Counted from the first letter of the stretch, positions 18,327-26,716 are shown. The stretch: DNA of 64,000 nucleotides from CBDBJQ01 sp965206405 (GCA_965206405.1 CBDBJQ010000006.1:1364001-1428000); one strand, 5' to 3'. Notes: generated by a model from the letters alone, not told the origin. Program-made: numbers and translations.

Positions 18327-18463
18327 GTGCGGGAGTGTAGCGGAGTTTCCAGCAACCGCAACCCACAACCGCCACTGGGGGCACTACTTTGCCTTCCCGG
18401 AAGCCAGGGCCTGAAGTCAAACAAAAAAACACCCGACAAGCCGACAAAACCTACGAACTCAGG

Positions 18464-18563
18464 AGAAGTATCCGGACGGCTGGGACGCCCCCCGCCCCTA
18501 TCTGCGGATAGTACCCCAACCCAAATAAACGCGGCCAAAACAGGCGCTGCCGAAATAAGCGCT
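18464..18563. repeat. Right copy of the ~100-bp direct repeat flanking the IS
   Basis: Identical to 16362-16461. It carries a second copy of the peroxiredoxin C-terminal codons, stop and following spacer, but no start or upstream coding sequence, so it is not a gene. It marks where the original host sequence resumes after the insertion. Confidence 0.9.
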
Positions 18564-18613
18564 CACTGAAGCGATCCCGTCACGCCGGCATTCCGCCAGC
18601 GTGACCTTTTCGC

Positions 18614-19114
18614 TCAGCTACCCCCGCCCTTAAACAGCGCGTGCTCGGCCCGAGCGCCGACTGCGATACCGAGCCGTGCCGCGGTACCGCCGGGAAGTTC
18701 AATGACGGCCCGCACCGGGTCGCCCGAGGAAACGATCCGGCGCGAGCGGGGTTGTCTGCGCGGCGCGATCTTGACGATGCGCCCGTCGGCTGCGACGAAC
18801 AGCATGTCGAGAGAGATCAGTGTGTTCATCATCCACATCGTCATAACCCGCATGCCACCAAGGTCGAACAGCATGCCGCCATCCTCGGGAAGGCTGGTCC
18901 GGAACATCAGGCCACGCTCCATCTCCTTCGGCGTCCTGGCGATCTCGAGCCGGAAGTGGTGCCGCTTCTCTTCGCTGACGATATAGACGTCGGCTTTCGG
19001 CTTGGCCGCAGTGTCGGTGGCGCCGACAGCTCCCAAAATCACAGTGAAAACCACAGCCAGAACGAAGACGGCCGCCGGTATAGTGCGACCCTGCAGGCGT
19101 GCACAGCTGGTCAT
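18614..19114 (-). CDS. DUF192 family protein, exported or membrane-anchored
   Basis: A 166-residue protein of the DUF192 (PF02643) family, whose biochemical role is not established. It has an N-terminal hydrophobic segment (about residues 13-32) that acts as signal peptide or anchor. The family core follows: RTPKEMERGLMFRTSLPEDGGMLFDL, MWMMNTLISLDMLFV, and the closing AVIELPGGTAARLGI. ATG 19114 overlaps the preceding antiporter subunit stop by 4 bp (ATGA), so it is translated as the last gene of the Mrp operon. A role linked to the antiporter is only suggested by position. Confidence 0.9.
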   Translation of the reverse strand: MTSCARLQGRTIPAAVFVLAVVFTVILGAVGATDTAAKPKADVYIVSEEKRHHFRLEIARTPKEMERGLMFRTSLPEDGGMLFDLGGMRVMTMWMMNTLISLDMLFVAADGRIVKIAPRRQPRSRRIVSSGDPVRAVIELPGGTAARLGIAVGARAEHALFKGGGS

Positions 19115-20799
19115 AAGTAGTAATAAAGCGCGAGGCACAGGCCTAGGACAACCATGATCCAGAGCATGGCCGCCCCGACATCCTGGCTGCGCCCCAGCGC
19201 CGCATTGGGACCATAAGAACGGACGGCCAGCGCCAGGAAGCCTGTCCAAACACGCAGGGAGCTCTGGCCCGCCGCATCCAGCGCCCGGCTTGTCCATCCG
19301 GCCAGCATCCGCCCGCCCGGGCCGAAGAGCTTCCTGTAGAACCAGTCCACATCGAGCGAAATCGTCAGGGTCCGCCTCATCAGCGGCAGGCAGATGAAGA
19401 AGGCCAGCCCGGAGAACAGGAGAAGCTGGAGAATCTCCAGCACGTGCACGGCGGTATAGGGCTTGTATTCGACCGGGAATGGCAACAGGGCGTAGAGGGT
19501 TCCCGGGAAACAGCCGATCAAGATGCAGAGCGCAGCGAAGAGCACCATTGCCGCCCGCATGTTCCAGGGCGGTTCCGACGGACGTAAACCGGAATCTTTC
19601 TGAAAGAACACGAACCACGGAAACTTGATGCCGGCATGAAGGAAAACGCCGGCCGAAGCGGCCGCGAGAAGCAGCCAAACAAGCATCATGTGTTCATCAA
19701 TAGAAGCTTGCGAAATCATTGACTTACTTATGAACCCTGATGTCAAAGGGAAAGATGAGATTGAGATCGCCCCAATGATGCCGCAAACCGTGGTCAATGG
19801 CATGGTCCTGAACAATCCGCCGAGATGGGTGCACCGCCGCTCGCCGGTCATGGTGAGCACCGAGCCGGCGGACATCAACAGCAACGCCTTGTAGATGATG
19901 TGGGTAAAGGCGTGGGCGGCAGCGCCATTGATTGCCATGTCGGTACCGATTCCAACCCCCGTCACCATGAAACCGACCTGGTTGACGATGCTGTAGGCCA
20001 AAATCCGGCGCATGTCGTTCTCAAGCAACGCATAGATGATGCCGTAAAACACCATGAACAGCCCGATAAACACGAGCAGTTCGGTGCCCGGAAATCCTCG
20101 GATCAGGACGTAAACAGCAGCCTTGGTGGTGAAGGCCGAGAGAAACACCATGCCGGCCGGAGATCCCTCGGGGTAGGCGTCGGGAAGCCAGGCCGAAAAC
20201 GGCGGCGCGCCGGCATTGATGAGAAAGCCGGCAAGGATCAGCCAGGTTGCCGGTTCGCCCAGCTGCATCGGCTCGAACGCCACGCTTCCGGTGCTGTGGA
20301 TATAGGCGATGATCCCGATCATCAGCACGACGCCGCCAAACAGGTGCATCAGCGCATAGCGCATCGCCGCCCGCCCCGACCGCTCCGTTCCCGCCATCCA
20401 CAAAACCACGGTCGAGGCGATGGCCATCACCTCCCAGAACAAGAAAACCGTGATGAGATCGCCCGCGAAGGTGACCCCGACAGCTGAACCGGCATAGACG
20501 AAAGCAGCCGATATCTCCGCGATCTTGGATTGACGCAGCGCGTAGATGCCGCCGGCCAGCGCCATCAATGCAAATACCGTGGCGAACAGACGGCCGAGAA
20601 CGGTGCTTTCGACCGGTGCGAGCGTATAGGCGAGGAAAGACAGCTCGAGAACCGTGCCCTCGGGGATGGCCCAGATCTGGACCAGCGTCAGGGCCGGCAC
20701 CGCAACGATCACCAGCTCGCGCAGGTGGCCGGCAGGGATCAGCGGCAGGGCCAGCCCGCCCAGAATCAGAATCACTGCGGGCGGCAGGAGCTCAATCAT
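19111..20799 (-). CDS. Mrp-type antiporter subunit D homologue (third NuoL/M/N-like protein)
   Basis: A 562-residue polytopic protein of the proton-conducting membrane family (Proton_antipo_M). The TM5-type glutamate is in LFWEVMAIAS. At the TM7-type position, where MrpD, NuoM and NuoL carry a lysine, the sequence is FLINAGAPPFSAWLPDAY with Asn. Lysines are kept in FTTKAAVYVL and FISKSMIS. A ~90-residue extension after the last core helices contains LDVDWFYRKLFGP, a motif also found in long NuoL-like proteins. It is the ninth gene of the operon, overlapping its neighbours on both sides. It probably forms part of the Mrp complex, but its ion pathway may be modified. Confidence 0.85.
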   Translation of the reverse strand: MIELLPPAVILILGGLALPLIPAGHLRELVIVAVPALTLVQIWAIPEGTVLELSFLAYTLAPVESTVLGRLFATVFALMALAGGIYALRQSKIAEISAAFVYAGSAVGVTFAGDLITVFLFWEVMAIASTVVLWMAGTERSGRAAMRYALMHLFGGVVLMIGIIAYIHSTGSVAFEPMQLGEPATWLILAGFLINAGAPPFSAWLPDAYPEGSPAGMVFLSAFTTKAAVYVLIRGFPGTELLVFIGLFMVFYGIIYALLENDMRRILAYSIVNQVGFMVTGVGIGTDMAINGAAAHAFTHIIYKALLLMSAGSVLTMTGERRCTHLGGLFRTMPLTTVCGIIGAISISSFPLTSGFISKSMISQASIDEHMMLVWLLLAAASAGVFLHAGIKFPWFVFFQKDSGLRPSEPPWNMRAAMVLFAALCILIGCFPGTLYALLPFPVEYKPYTAVHVLEILQLLLFSGLAFFICLPLMRRTLTISLDVDWFYRKLFGPGGRMLAGWTSRALDAAGQSSLRVWTGFLALAVRSYGPNAALGRSQDVGAAMLWIMVVLGLCLALYYYL

Positions 20800-21103
20800 C
20801 GTAGTAATTATCCCGCCGCTTGAGGAACAGGCCGAGGAGTTTTGCCCCCAGCACCATCAGCACGCAGGTGCCAAAGCCGTACCAGGCATAGAACCCGAAG
20901 ATGCCGTCGACGCCGAAATGGACATAACCGGGGATGGCAAACTCGAGCAGAACACAGATCGCAAGAATCCCGACGCCGCCCACGCACAGGCCGAGAATGG
21001 CTCCCGGGCGCACCAGCCAGTGACGTTGGGGCACCTCAAGCCGAACCCGGCTGGGCCTGGATTCGGCTTGGCCAGTTTGGGATTTATCGCTGCCAGCCAT
21101 CAC
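20792..21103 (-). CDS. Small two-helix membrane protein in the Mrp operon
   Basis: A 103-residue protein with a polar N-terminus, two hydrophobic segments (about 32-52 and 69-91) and a charged KRRDNYYDD tail. I do not recognise a named family. It overlaps both flanking antiporter genes (4 bp upstream, 8 bp downstream), so it is clearly a translated operon member. It may be a structural subunit specific to this alphaproteobacterial Mrp variant. Confidence 0.75.
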   Translation of the reverse strand: MMAGSDKSQTGQAESRPSRVRLEVPQRHWLVRPGAILGLCVGGVGILAICVLLEFAIPGYVHFGVDGIFGFYAWYGFGTCVLMVLGAKLLGLFLKRRDNYYDD

Positions 21104-22620
21104 AATCTCGCCTGCAACAGACTCGAAAGGCCGTAGAACACGTCAGGCCAGAAGAACAGCGCCACCGTTACCGCGGCGGTCGCGGTGAGGGCGATCACCA
21201 TTGGCAACGGTGCTTCACCATGGGTTTGGTGCGATGCGTTCGATCCCGATCCATGCGATCCGGATGCGCCTGCCCCGGATACGCCTGTTTCCGCCTCACA
21301 CCGTGTGCGGAAAAAGGCGCGGTACAGGATAGGCAAGAAATAGGCCGCATTCAGTAGCGTGCTAGCGACGATCACAGTCAACGCCATCCAGTGTTCACGC
21401 TCAAGCATGCCAACGACAATGAACCACTTGGAGACGAACCCCGCCGTCGGCGGCAGGCCGATCATCGACAGGACGGCGATACCAAAGGCGCCCATGGTCC
21501 ACGGCATGCGCCGGCCGATGCCGTTGAGCTCGCTGATCTCGGTCTTGTGGGCGGCCGTGTAGATGGCTCCTGCGGCAAAAAACAGCGTGATCTTGCCGAA
21601 TGCGTGGGCGGCGATGTGGAGAGCAGCGCCAACGATCGAGAGTGGCGTCATCATTGCGGCTGCAAAGATCACATAGGCAAGCTGGCTGATCGTCGAATAG
21701 GCAAGACGTCGCTTCAGATTGTCGGCGCGCAGGGCCACCACCGAGGCAGCGATGATTGTGAACCCTGCCATCCAGGCGAGCCAGTCGGTGCCGGGGGTGA
21801 CGGTGAGCAGGTCGATCCCGAAAATGTAGATCAAAACCTTAACGACGCTGAAGACCCCGGTCTTCACCACGGCGACAGCATGGAGGAGCGCGCTTACCGG
21901 CGTCGGCGCCACCATCGCTGCCGGCAGCCATTTGTGCAGGGGCATCAGCGCCGCCTTGCCGATCCCATACATGTAGAGCACCAGCAGCACCGCCACCACC
22001 GGCCCCGAAGCTTTGCCCGCGAGCACACCGCCGGCGACAAAATCGAGGGTGCCGGCCACATGCCAGGTCCAGATCATGCCGAAAAGGAGAAGACCGATCG
22101 AACTCGAAAGAAGAAAGCCGAGATAAACCCTCCCTGCCCGCCGCGCCTCATCGTTGCCGTGATGCGCGACCAGCGGATAAGTCGACAGCGAAAGAACCTC
22201 GTAACCGATGAACAGCGTGAGCATGTTGCCGGAGAGCGCGACCAGCATGGTGGCCGCTATCGCGACCGCAAACCAGCAGTAGAACCGGGTTTGATTTCCC
22301 TCTCCGTTGCCCCGCATGTAGCCGATCGAATAGATCGAGTTAACGATCCACAGCGAGGACGCGATCAGCGCGAACAACATGCCCAGAGGTTCTACCTCGA
22401 GCGTGATCGTGAGGCCGGGCAGGATCTCGAGCAGGTCGACCCGCAACGGCACCCCTGCCCCCAGCGCCTGAAGATGGAAGAGAACCAGGATGAACAGGAC
22501 CGCAGTTCCAATCAGAGTCGCGGCCTCGCGCAGATTGGGCCATCGCCCCGCGATCAGCACCTGCAGCGCCGTGATTAACGGCAGTGCTACCAGGGCCGGA
22601 AGACTAAGTTCCGGATCCAT
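21100..22620 (-). CDS. Mrp-type antiporter large subunit, NuoL/MrpA-N-like
   Basis: A 506-residue member of the proton-conducting membrane family. It carries the TM5 glutamate (FIGYEVLSLSTYP) and the TM7 lysine (GIGKAALMPLHKWLP). It also has PTPVSALLHAVAVVKTGVF, which resembles the NuoL/MrpA form of this helix rather than the MrpD form. A polar Gly/Ser/His linker lies near residues 455-475 before the last helix. ATG 22620 (MDPELSLPALVAL) is chosen over an upstream ATG at 22749, which lies inside the preceding gene. No full-length MrpA is encoded in this operon, so this protein plus the DUF4040 protein may jointly stand in for it. Confidence 0.85.
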   Translation of the reverse strand: MDPELSLPALVALPLITALQVLIAGRWPNLREAATLIGTAVLFILVLFHLQALGAGVPLRVDLLEILPGLTITLEVEPLGMLFALIASSLWIVNSIYSIGYMRGNGEGNQTRFYCWFAVAIAATMLVALSGNMLTLFIGYEVLSLSTYPLVAHHGNDEARRAGRVYLGFLLSSSIGLLLFGMIWTWHVAGTLDFVAGGVLAGKASGPVVAVLLVLYMYGIGKAALMPLHKWLPAAMVAPTPVSALLHAVAVVKTGVFSVVKVLIYIFGIDLLTVTPGTDWLAWMAGFTIIAASVVALRADNLKRRLAYSTISQLAYVIFAAAMMTPLSIVGAALHIAAHAFGKITLFFAAGAIYTAAHKTEISELNGIGRRMPWTMGAFGIAVLSMIGLPPTAGFVSKWFIVVGMLEREHWMALTVIVASTLLNAAYFLPILYRAFFRTRCEAETGVSGAGASGSHGSGSNASHQTHGEAPLPMVIALTATAAVTVALFFWPDVFYGLSSLLQARL

Positions 22621-22624
22621 GAGC

Positions 22625-24106
22625 TCAGCCTCCGAACAGGTGTCGGGCCGCCGCTTCCGCGACGCCGAGGCTGAGGCGCGTATCGATGCCGAAATAAATT
22701 CCCGCAATGGCCAGGGTCCAGGCCGGCACCAGCAGGCTTGCCGGCGCACGCTCGACAGGCGCCGCTTCTTCCCCGGCCGGTGCCGGGCGCAGAAACGCGA
22801 CCTCGAACACCTTCCATATGTAGATAACCGCCAGCAACGAGGAGAGCAGGATCAATGCCACCAGCCACCACCAATCCTTCTCCAGGGCGGCGAGAACGAG
22901 ATACCACTTGGATACAAAGCCCGCGGTCAGTGGAACGCCGATGATGCCGAGGCCGCCAAGCAGGAAGGCACTCATGGCGGCCGGCATGCGCCGGCCGAGG
23001 CCGGCCAGAGCATCAAGGTTGTTGCTGCCGATGCTGTAGAAGAGCGCACCGAGGGCCAGGAACAGCCCGCCCTTGGTAACCGCGTGATTGAACAGGTGCA
23101 GGATTCCGCCGGTGAAACCGGTCACGGTCGCCATGGAGATGCCGAGCACCATGTAGCCGATTTGAGCTACGCTCGAATAGGCAAGCATTCGCTTGACGTC
23201 CTGCTGGAATACGGCGACCGCTGAACCGATGAACATCGCGAGTATCGCAAGCACCAGCAGGAGCTCACCAAGCGGCATGACCTCGAAGGAAAACTCGATC
23301 CCGAACACGCTCACAATCATGCGGATCAGCACATAGAGCGCGGCCTTGGTTGCCGTCGCCGCCAGGAAAGCCGTGGAAACCGATGGCGCCTCCGTATAGG
23401 CGCCGGGCAACCAGAGATGGAGCGGGAACAGGGCCAGCTTGATGCCGAGGCCGGCGATAATGAAGGCCAAAGCGGCGCGCACGGCCAGGCTGTGGCTGTG
23501 CCCTTCAAGGCGTACGGCCATATCGGCGATGTTGAGGGTGCCGGTGACCTGGTAGATCAAACCAACACCGATGAGATAGAAGGTGGCGCCAACGGTGCCG
23601 AAAATAAGGTAGCGATAGGCGGCGGTCAGCGCCCGCGGCTGCAGGTTGATGGCGATCAGCACATAGGATGAAAGCGACGATATCTCGAGGAAAACGAAAA
23701 TGTTGAAGGCGTCGCCGGTGATGACGACTCCGAGTAGCCCGGCGAGGCAGAGCAGATAGGCGGTGTAGAAATAACGCAGACGCTCCTTGCCGATCTCACG
23801 CGCAAGACTGTCGCGCGCAAACAACGCCACCACCGCCCCGATACCGGCCACGACCACCAGCACATAGGCGTTGAACGGATCAACCGCGTATTCAATGCCC
23901 CAGGGCGGCGCCCAGTTGCCGAGGTGATAGGAGATCGGCCCGTCTTCGAGAACCCGCGCCAGGAGCAGACCGGCGATCAGCAGGCATAGTCCGGAAACGA
24001 TCGTCACAAACAGATGCGAAATCCGTCGGCCGCCGAACAGCAGGCACAAGGGCGCACAGAGCAGCGGCAGGACCACCTGCAAGGCGGGAAGATGGACCGC
24101 CATCAC
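22625..24106 (-). CDS. mnhD: Mrp antiporter subunit D
   Basis: A 493-residue NuoM/N-like subunit, the most typical MrpD of the three in the operon. Visible features are the TM5 Glu (FVFLEISSLSSYV), the TM7 Lys (GLGIKLALFPLHLWLPGAY), the broken-helix region TEAPSVSTAFLA, and HLFNHAVTKGGLF with the TM10-type Lys. It is thought to take part in proton/Na+ exchange across the inner membrane. It starts 4 bp inside the mnhC end and is followed after 4 bp by the MrpA/NuoL-like subunit. Confidence 0.92.
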   Translation of the reverse strand: MMAVHLPALQVVLPLLCAPLCLLFGGRRISHLFVTIVSGLCLLIAGLLLARVLEDGPISYHLGNWAPPWGIEYAVDPFNAYVLVVVAGIGAVVALFARDSLAREIGKERLRYFYTAYLLCLAGLLGVVITGDAFNIFVFLEISSLSSYVLIAINLQPRALTAAYRYLIFGTVGATFYLIGVGLIYQVTGTLNIADMAVRLEGHSHSLAVRAALAFIIAGLGIKLALFPLHLWLPGAYTEAPSVSTAFLAATATKAALYVLIRMIVSVFGIEFSFEVMPLGELLLVLAILAMFIGSAVAVFQQDVKRMLAYSSVAQIGYMVLGISMATVTGFTGGILHLFNHAVTKGGLFLALGALFYSIGSNNLDALAGLGRRMPAAMSAFLLGGLGIIGVPLTAGFVSKWYLVLAALEKDWWWLVALILLSSLLAVIYIWKVFEVAFLRPAPAGEEAAPVERAPASLLVPAWTLAIAGIYFGIDTRLSLGVAEAAARHLFGG

Positions 24107-24498
24107 GCCGGCCCGGCCTGTCTGTCAGATTGATCTTCCGCCTCTTCCCGCTCGTGTTCGATGCGCTGGATCTCGTCGTCTTCGATAGTTCCGTAAGCTT
24201 CGCGGATGCGCACAATCAAGGCCAACCCGACGGCCAGGGTGGCGACGCCGACGACGATGGCAGTGAGGATCAGCGCGTGCGGCAGCGGATTGGAATAAGC
24301 CGCGGCACTTTCGGTGATGATCGGTGCCGTGCCGCCCGCAACCTTGCCCATCGAGATGTAAAACAGGGCCACCGAGGCCTGGAACACGCCGACGCCGACC
24401 ATCTGTTTGATCATGTTGCGGCGCGCCATGACGATGTACAGCCCCGACATCATCAGGAGGATGACGATCCAGTAGTGGTAATGGCCAAACCACGACAC
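24103..24498 (-). CDS. mnhC: Mrp antiporter subunit C (NuoK-like)
   Basis: A 131-residue protein with three hydrophobic helices and a charged C-terminal tail. It matches MrpC/NuoK: SGLYIVMARRNMIKQMVGVGVFQASVALFYIS, then DPLPHALILTAIVVGVATLAVGLAL-type sequence (here SNPLPHALILTAIVV). The PLPHALxLTAIVI segment is the family hallmark. It overlaps mnhD by 4 bp and follows mnhB by 6 bp. Confidence 0.94.
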   Translation of the reverse strand: MSWFGHYHYWIVILLMMSGLYIVMARRNMIKQMVGVGVFQASVALFYISMGKVAGGTAPIITESAAAYSNPLPHALILTAIVVGVATLAVGLALIVRIREAYGTIEDDEIQRIEHEREEAEDQSDRQAGPA

Positions 24499-24504
24499 GG
24501 CGGG

Positions 24505-24942
24505 TCAATCCTCACGACTGTCGAGGCCGTGAGTACGGCCGGCAAAGGAGAAGAAGATCGCCAGCATGACCGAGCACACGGTGATGCCGACCCCGAGCTC
24601 GATCAGCAGGATGCCGAGATGCTGGCCCGCCACCGGATCGCTGCCCAGAACGTTGTAGCTCAGATAGTTGCTACCGAGCAGCAGCCCGGCAATACCGGTC
24701 AGGCCGTAGAGCAACAGGCCGAGGATCATGCCGAGATGCACGACCCGGGTCGGTAGCACCCGTCGGGCATTGTCGAGGCCAAAAACCAGTGCGTAGAGAA
24801 CGAAGCCCGCAGCGAAGATGACGCCGGCTTGAAAACCGCCTCCCGGCCCGTAATCGCCGTGGAACTGCACATACAGACCAAACAGGAAGATAAACGGCAG
24901 CAGGAGTTTGGAGACGACACGAACGACCAGATGATGGCTCAT
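24505..24942 (-). CDS. mnhB: Mrp antiporter subunit B
   Basis: A 145-residue MnhB-family (PF04039) subunit with four hydrophobic segments. The conserved GLYVQFHGDYGPGGGFQAGVI motif is present, as is the C-terminal GILLIELGVGITV helix. In Mrp complexes MrpB packs against the NuoJ-like part of MrpA. The start overlaps the stop of the DUF4040 gene by 4 bp. Confidence 0.94.
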   Translation of the reverse strand: MSHHLVVRVVSKLLLPFIFLFGLYVQFHGDYGPGGGFQAGVIFAAGFVLYALVFGLDNARRVLPTRVVHLGMILGLLLYGLTGIAGLLLGSNYLSYNVLGSDPVAGQHLGILLIELGVGITVCSVMLAIFFSFAGRTHGLDSRED

Positions 24943-25580
24943 GCGCGCCTCCTTCCCGATTCTGATCCACCAGCAGAACCGCCATTGGAATCACTGTCAT
25001 TACTATCGGGAGAATCGTCCCCGGGGCCAGTTTCGGAGGCGCGGACCACAGTGCTGCCGCGGAACCGCCACATCAGGGCGAGAACACCGGTGCCCGCGGT
25101 GAAAATGACCACCGTTTCGCCAAGCGTATCGAAGCCGCGATAACTGGCCAGGACCGCGGTCACGATGTTCGGAACCCCGGTGTCCCGCATGCCCTCCGAG
25201 AGATAGTAGGGGACAACGTGGGTGTGCATCGGCGCTGTCGGGTCGCCATAGACCGGCATGTCTGTGGTCGCAAGCATCAACAGGACTCCGGCCACACTGA
25301 CCACGAGCAACGGTATCGCCGACAAGGTCGGGCCCGGCGCTTCCTCGCGCACCGTCAGCGCCAGCGTGGCCAGATACAACACCGTTGCGATGCCGGCGCC
25401 AACCGAAGCTTCGGTGAAGGCAACGTCGACGGCATCGAAGATCACGAACATCAGCGCCGCGAGCAGGCTGTACATGCCGCCAAGTATGACCACCACGAAC
25501 AGGTGCCGCTGGCGCAGGATCAGAAACACCGTTGCCACCATCGCGGCCAGCAGGATTACGTTGAGGATATTTGCGGTCAT
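24939..25580 (-). CDS. DUF4040/MbhE-type subunit (equivalent of the MrpA C-terminal part)
   Basis: A 213-residue membrane protein. The first ~80 residues match DUF4040 (NuoJ-like helices: RQRHLFVVVILGGMYSLLAALMFVIFDAVDVAFTEASVGAG). The second half has a helix followed by a periplasmic segment and GFDTLGETVVIFTAGTGVLAL, as in MbhE/MrpA C-termini and MrpB-related proteins. The C-terminal ~30 residues are low-complexity Asp/Ser/Gly. In classical Mrp systems this domain is fused to MrpA; here it is separate, as in the group 2 or hydrogenase-type Mrp arrangement. Confidence 0.85.
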   Translation of the reverse strand: MTANILNVILLAAMVATVFLILRQRHLFVVVILGGMYSLLAALMFVIFDAVDVAFTEASVGAGIATVLYLATLALTVREEAPGPTLSAIPLLVVSVAGVLLMLATTDMPVYGDPTAPMHTHVVPYYLSEGMRDTGVPNIVTAVLASYRGFDTLGETVVIFTAGTGVLALMWRFRGSTVVRASETGPGDDSPDSNDSDSNGGSAGGSESGRRRA

Positions 25581-25933
25581 GACCGCTCTTCCCCATCCTC
25601 TTCCGCGTTACCGGATAGTCCGGCACCGCTGCTCACCACCGGCTCCAGGCCCTGCGACAGCGCCGCGTTGGCGACTGCGTAGGTCGCGGTCGGACTGGTG
25701 AAAAACAGGAAGATGCAGATCAGGAACAGCTTGACCGTCACCAGCGACCAGCCACCTTGCACCGCCATGCCGGCGAGGGTCAGCGTCGCGCCTAGCGTGT
25801 CGATCATCCCGGCCGCGTGCATCCGTGCGTAGACATCCGGCAGACGCAACACGCCGAGACTTCCCGTGAAGATGAAGAAGGCGCCGCCGGCAAGCAAGAG
25901 CCAGCTGACCGCATGCAGCAGCGTTTCAGTCAT
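25577..25933 (-). CDS. mnhG: Mrp antiporter subunit G
   Basis: A 118-residue MnhG (PhaG) subunit with three helices. Typical sequences are GAFFIFTGSLGVLRLPDVYARMHAAGMIDTLGATL and the last helix KLFLICIFLFFTSPTATYAVANAAL. ATG 25933 is chosen because it starts at the conserved region and overlaps mnhF by 8 bp; an upstream ATG at 25972 adds only a leader encoded inside mnhF. A DUF4040 gene follows with 4-bp overlap. Confidence 0.92.
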   Translation of the reverse strand: MTETLLHAVSWLLLAGGAFFIFTGSLGVLRLPDVYARMHAAGMIDTLGATLTLAGMAVQGGWSLVTVKLFLICIFLFFTSPTATYAVANAALSQGLEPVVSSGAGLSGNAEEDGEERS

Positions 25934-26240
25934 CGCCGCCGCCTTCCCCAGCTGCCTGGACCCGCTTCGCATGAGTCCGGCCGGCCTGGGCGAAATTGCC
26001 GTAGCGGAAGAATTTCAGTACCGCCATCGTGCCGATGAAGTTGATCATGGCATAAAGCAGGGCGATATCGAGGAAATCCGGACGCTCGGCGAGAAAGCCG
26101 ACAAGGGCAATCATTAGTACCGTCTTGGTGCCCACGGCGTTGAGCGCCAAGATGCGGTCATACAAGGTCGGCCCTAGATAGGCGCGCACCAGCACTATCA
26201 GCAAACAGACGACCAGTGCTGCGGTGGCGGCGAAGAACAT
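25926..26240 (-). CDS. mnhF: Mrp antiporter subunit F
   Basis: A 104-residue MnhF subunit with three helices. The family motif GPTLYDRILALNAVGTKTVLMIAL appears near residues 23-46 and LDIALLYAMINFIGTMAVLKFF near 57-78. The extra charged tail is not conserved. It begins on the final base of mnhE, so it is translationally coupled. Confidence 0.93.
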   Translation of the reverse strand: MFFAATAALVVCLLIVLVRAYLGPTLYDRILALNAVGTKTVLMIALVGFLAERPDFLDIALLYAMINFIGTMAVLKFFRYGNFAQAGRTHAKRVQAAGEGGGDD

Positions 26241-26716
26241 CAGCCGCGGTTCTCGACTGCGACTACCCGGCGGTTCATCTCACCCGCGACGAGGTCGTCG
26301 GCGAAAGTTTCAGCGACTGCGTGGACGAGAAAGCTTCCCCGGTCGATATCCATCGTGACCGTGCCGGGGGTCAGCGTGATCGAGTTGGCGTAGATCACCT
26401 GGCACAGCTCGTCTTTCTGACTCGCCTGGACCCGCACGAGGCGAGGCGAGATCGGCAGCGAGGGCGAGAGAATAAGGCGCGCCATGGCGATGTTCGAGAG
26501 CACCACCTCCTTGGCGAGCCAGAGCCAGTAGACAAAGACACCGGGCGTGAGATGGATGGGATGGGTCTCGTGGTCGCGGATCTCCATTCGCTGGATCAGG
26601 TACACAATCAAGATGCAGGACAGAACACCGAACGAAACCGGCAACGGTGTGTAGTGTCCCGACAGCAAGAGCCAGGTGCCGAACAGCGTCAATCCGAGGC
26701 AGATCGCATGCATCAT
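26240..26716 (-). CDS. mnhE: Mrp antiporter subunit E
   Basis: A 158-residue MnhE subunit, first gene of the operon. Two N-terminal helices lead into the conserved WLAKEVVLSNIAMARLILSP and ANSITLTPGTVTMDIDRGSFLVHAV, where the ITLTPGTVT segment is the family signature. The promoter of the ten-gene operon must lie in 26717-26991, a 275-bp spacer shared with the divergent amt gene; no clear promoter or riboswitch was found there by eye. Confidence 0.94.
   Translation of the reverse strand: MMHAICLGLTLFGTWLLLSGHYTPLPVSFGVLSCILIVYLIQRMEIRDHETHPIHLTPGVFVYWLWLAKEVVLSNIAMARLILSPSLPISPRLVRVQASQKDELCQVIYANSITLTPGTVTMDIDRGSFLVHAVAETFADDLVAGEMNRRVVAVENRG

Larger units (their letters stand above)
16462..18463 (-). 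mobile_element. IS1634-type insertion sequence, 2002 bp
   Basis: The element is bounded by imperfect inverted repeats. The left end is CCTGACTTCGTAGTATTTCG (16462-16481); the right end read inward from 18463 is CCTGAGTTCGTAGGTTTTGT. They match at about 16 of 20 positions. It contains one transposase gene on the minus strand with similarity to the IS1634 group of DDE transposases. The flanks carry an identical ~100-bp direct repeat. The IS1634 group is known for long, variable target duplications, so boundaries, transposase type and flanks agree. The transposase is frameshifted, so the copy is probably not autonomous. It separates the peroxiredoxin gene from the DUF192/Mrp operon. Confidence 0.88.

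Noticed and set aside
18464..18563. Second, truncated peroxiredoxin gene
   Set aside because: It is just the right copy of the IS target duplication, lacking start and active-site sequence.
21391..22578. A 395-codon plus-strand frame opposite the Mrp large subunit
   Set aside because: Arg/His/Asp/Gln-rich nonsense composition typical of the complement of membrane-protein genes.
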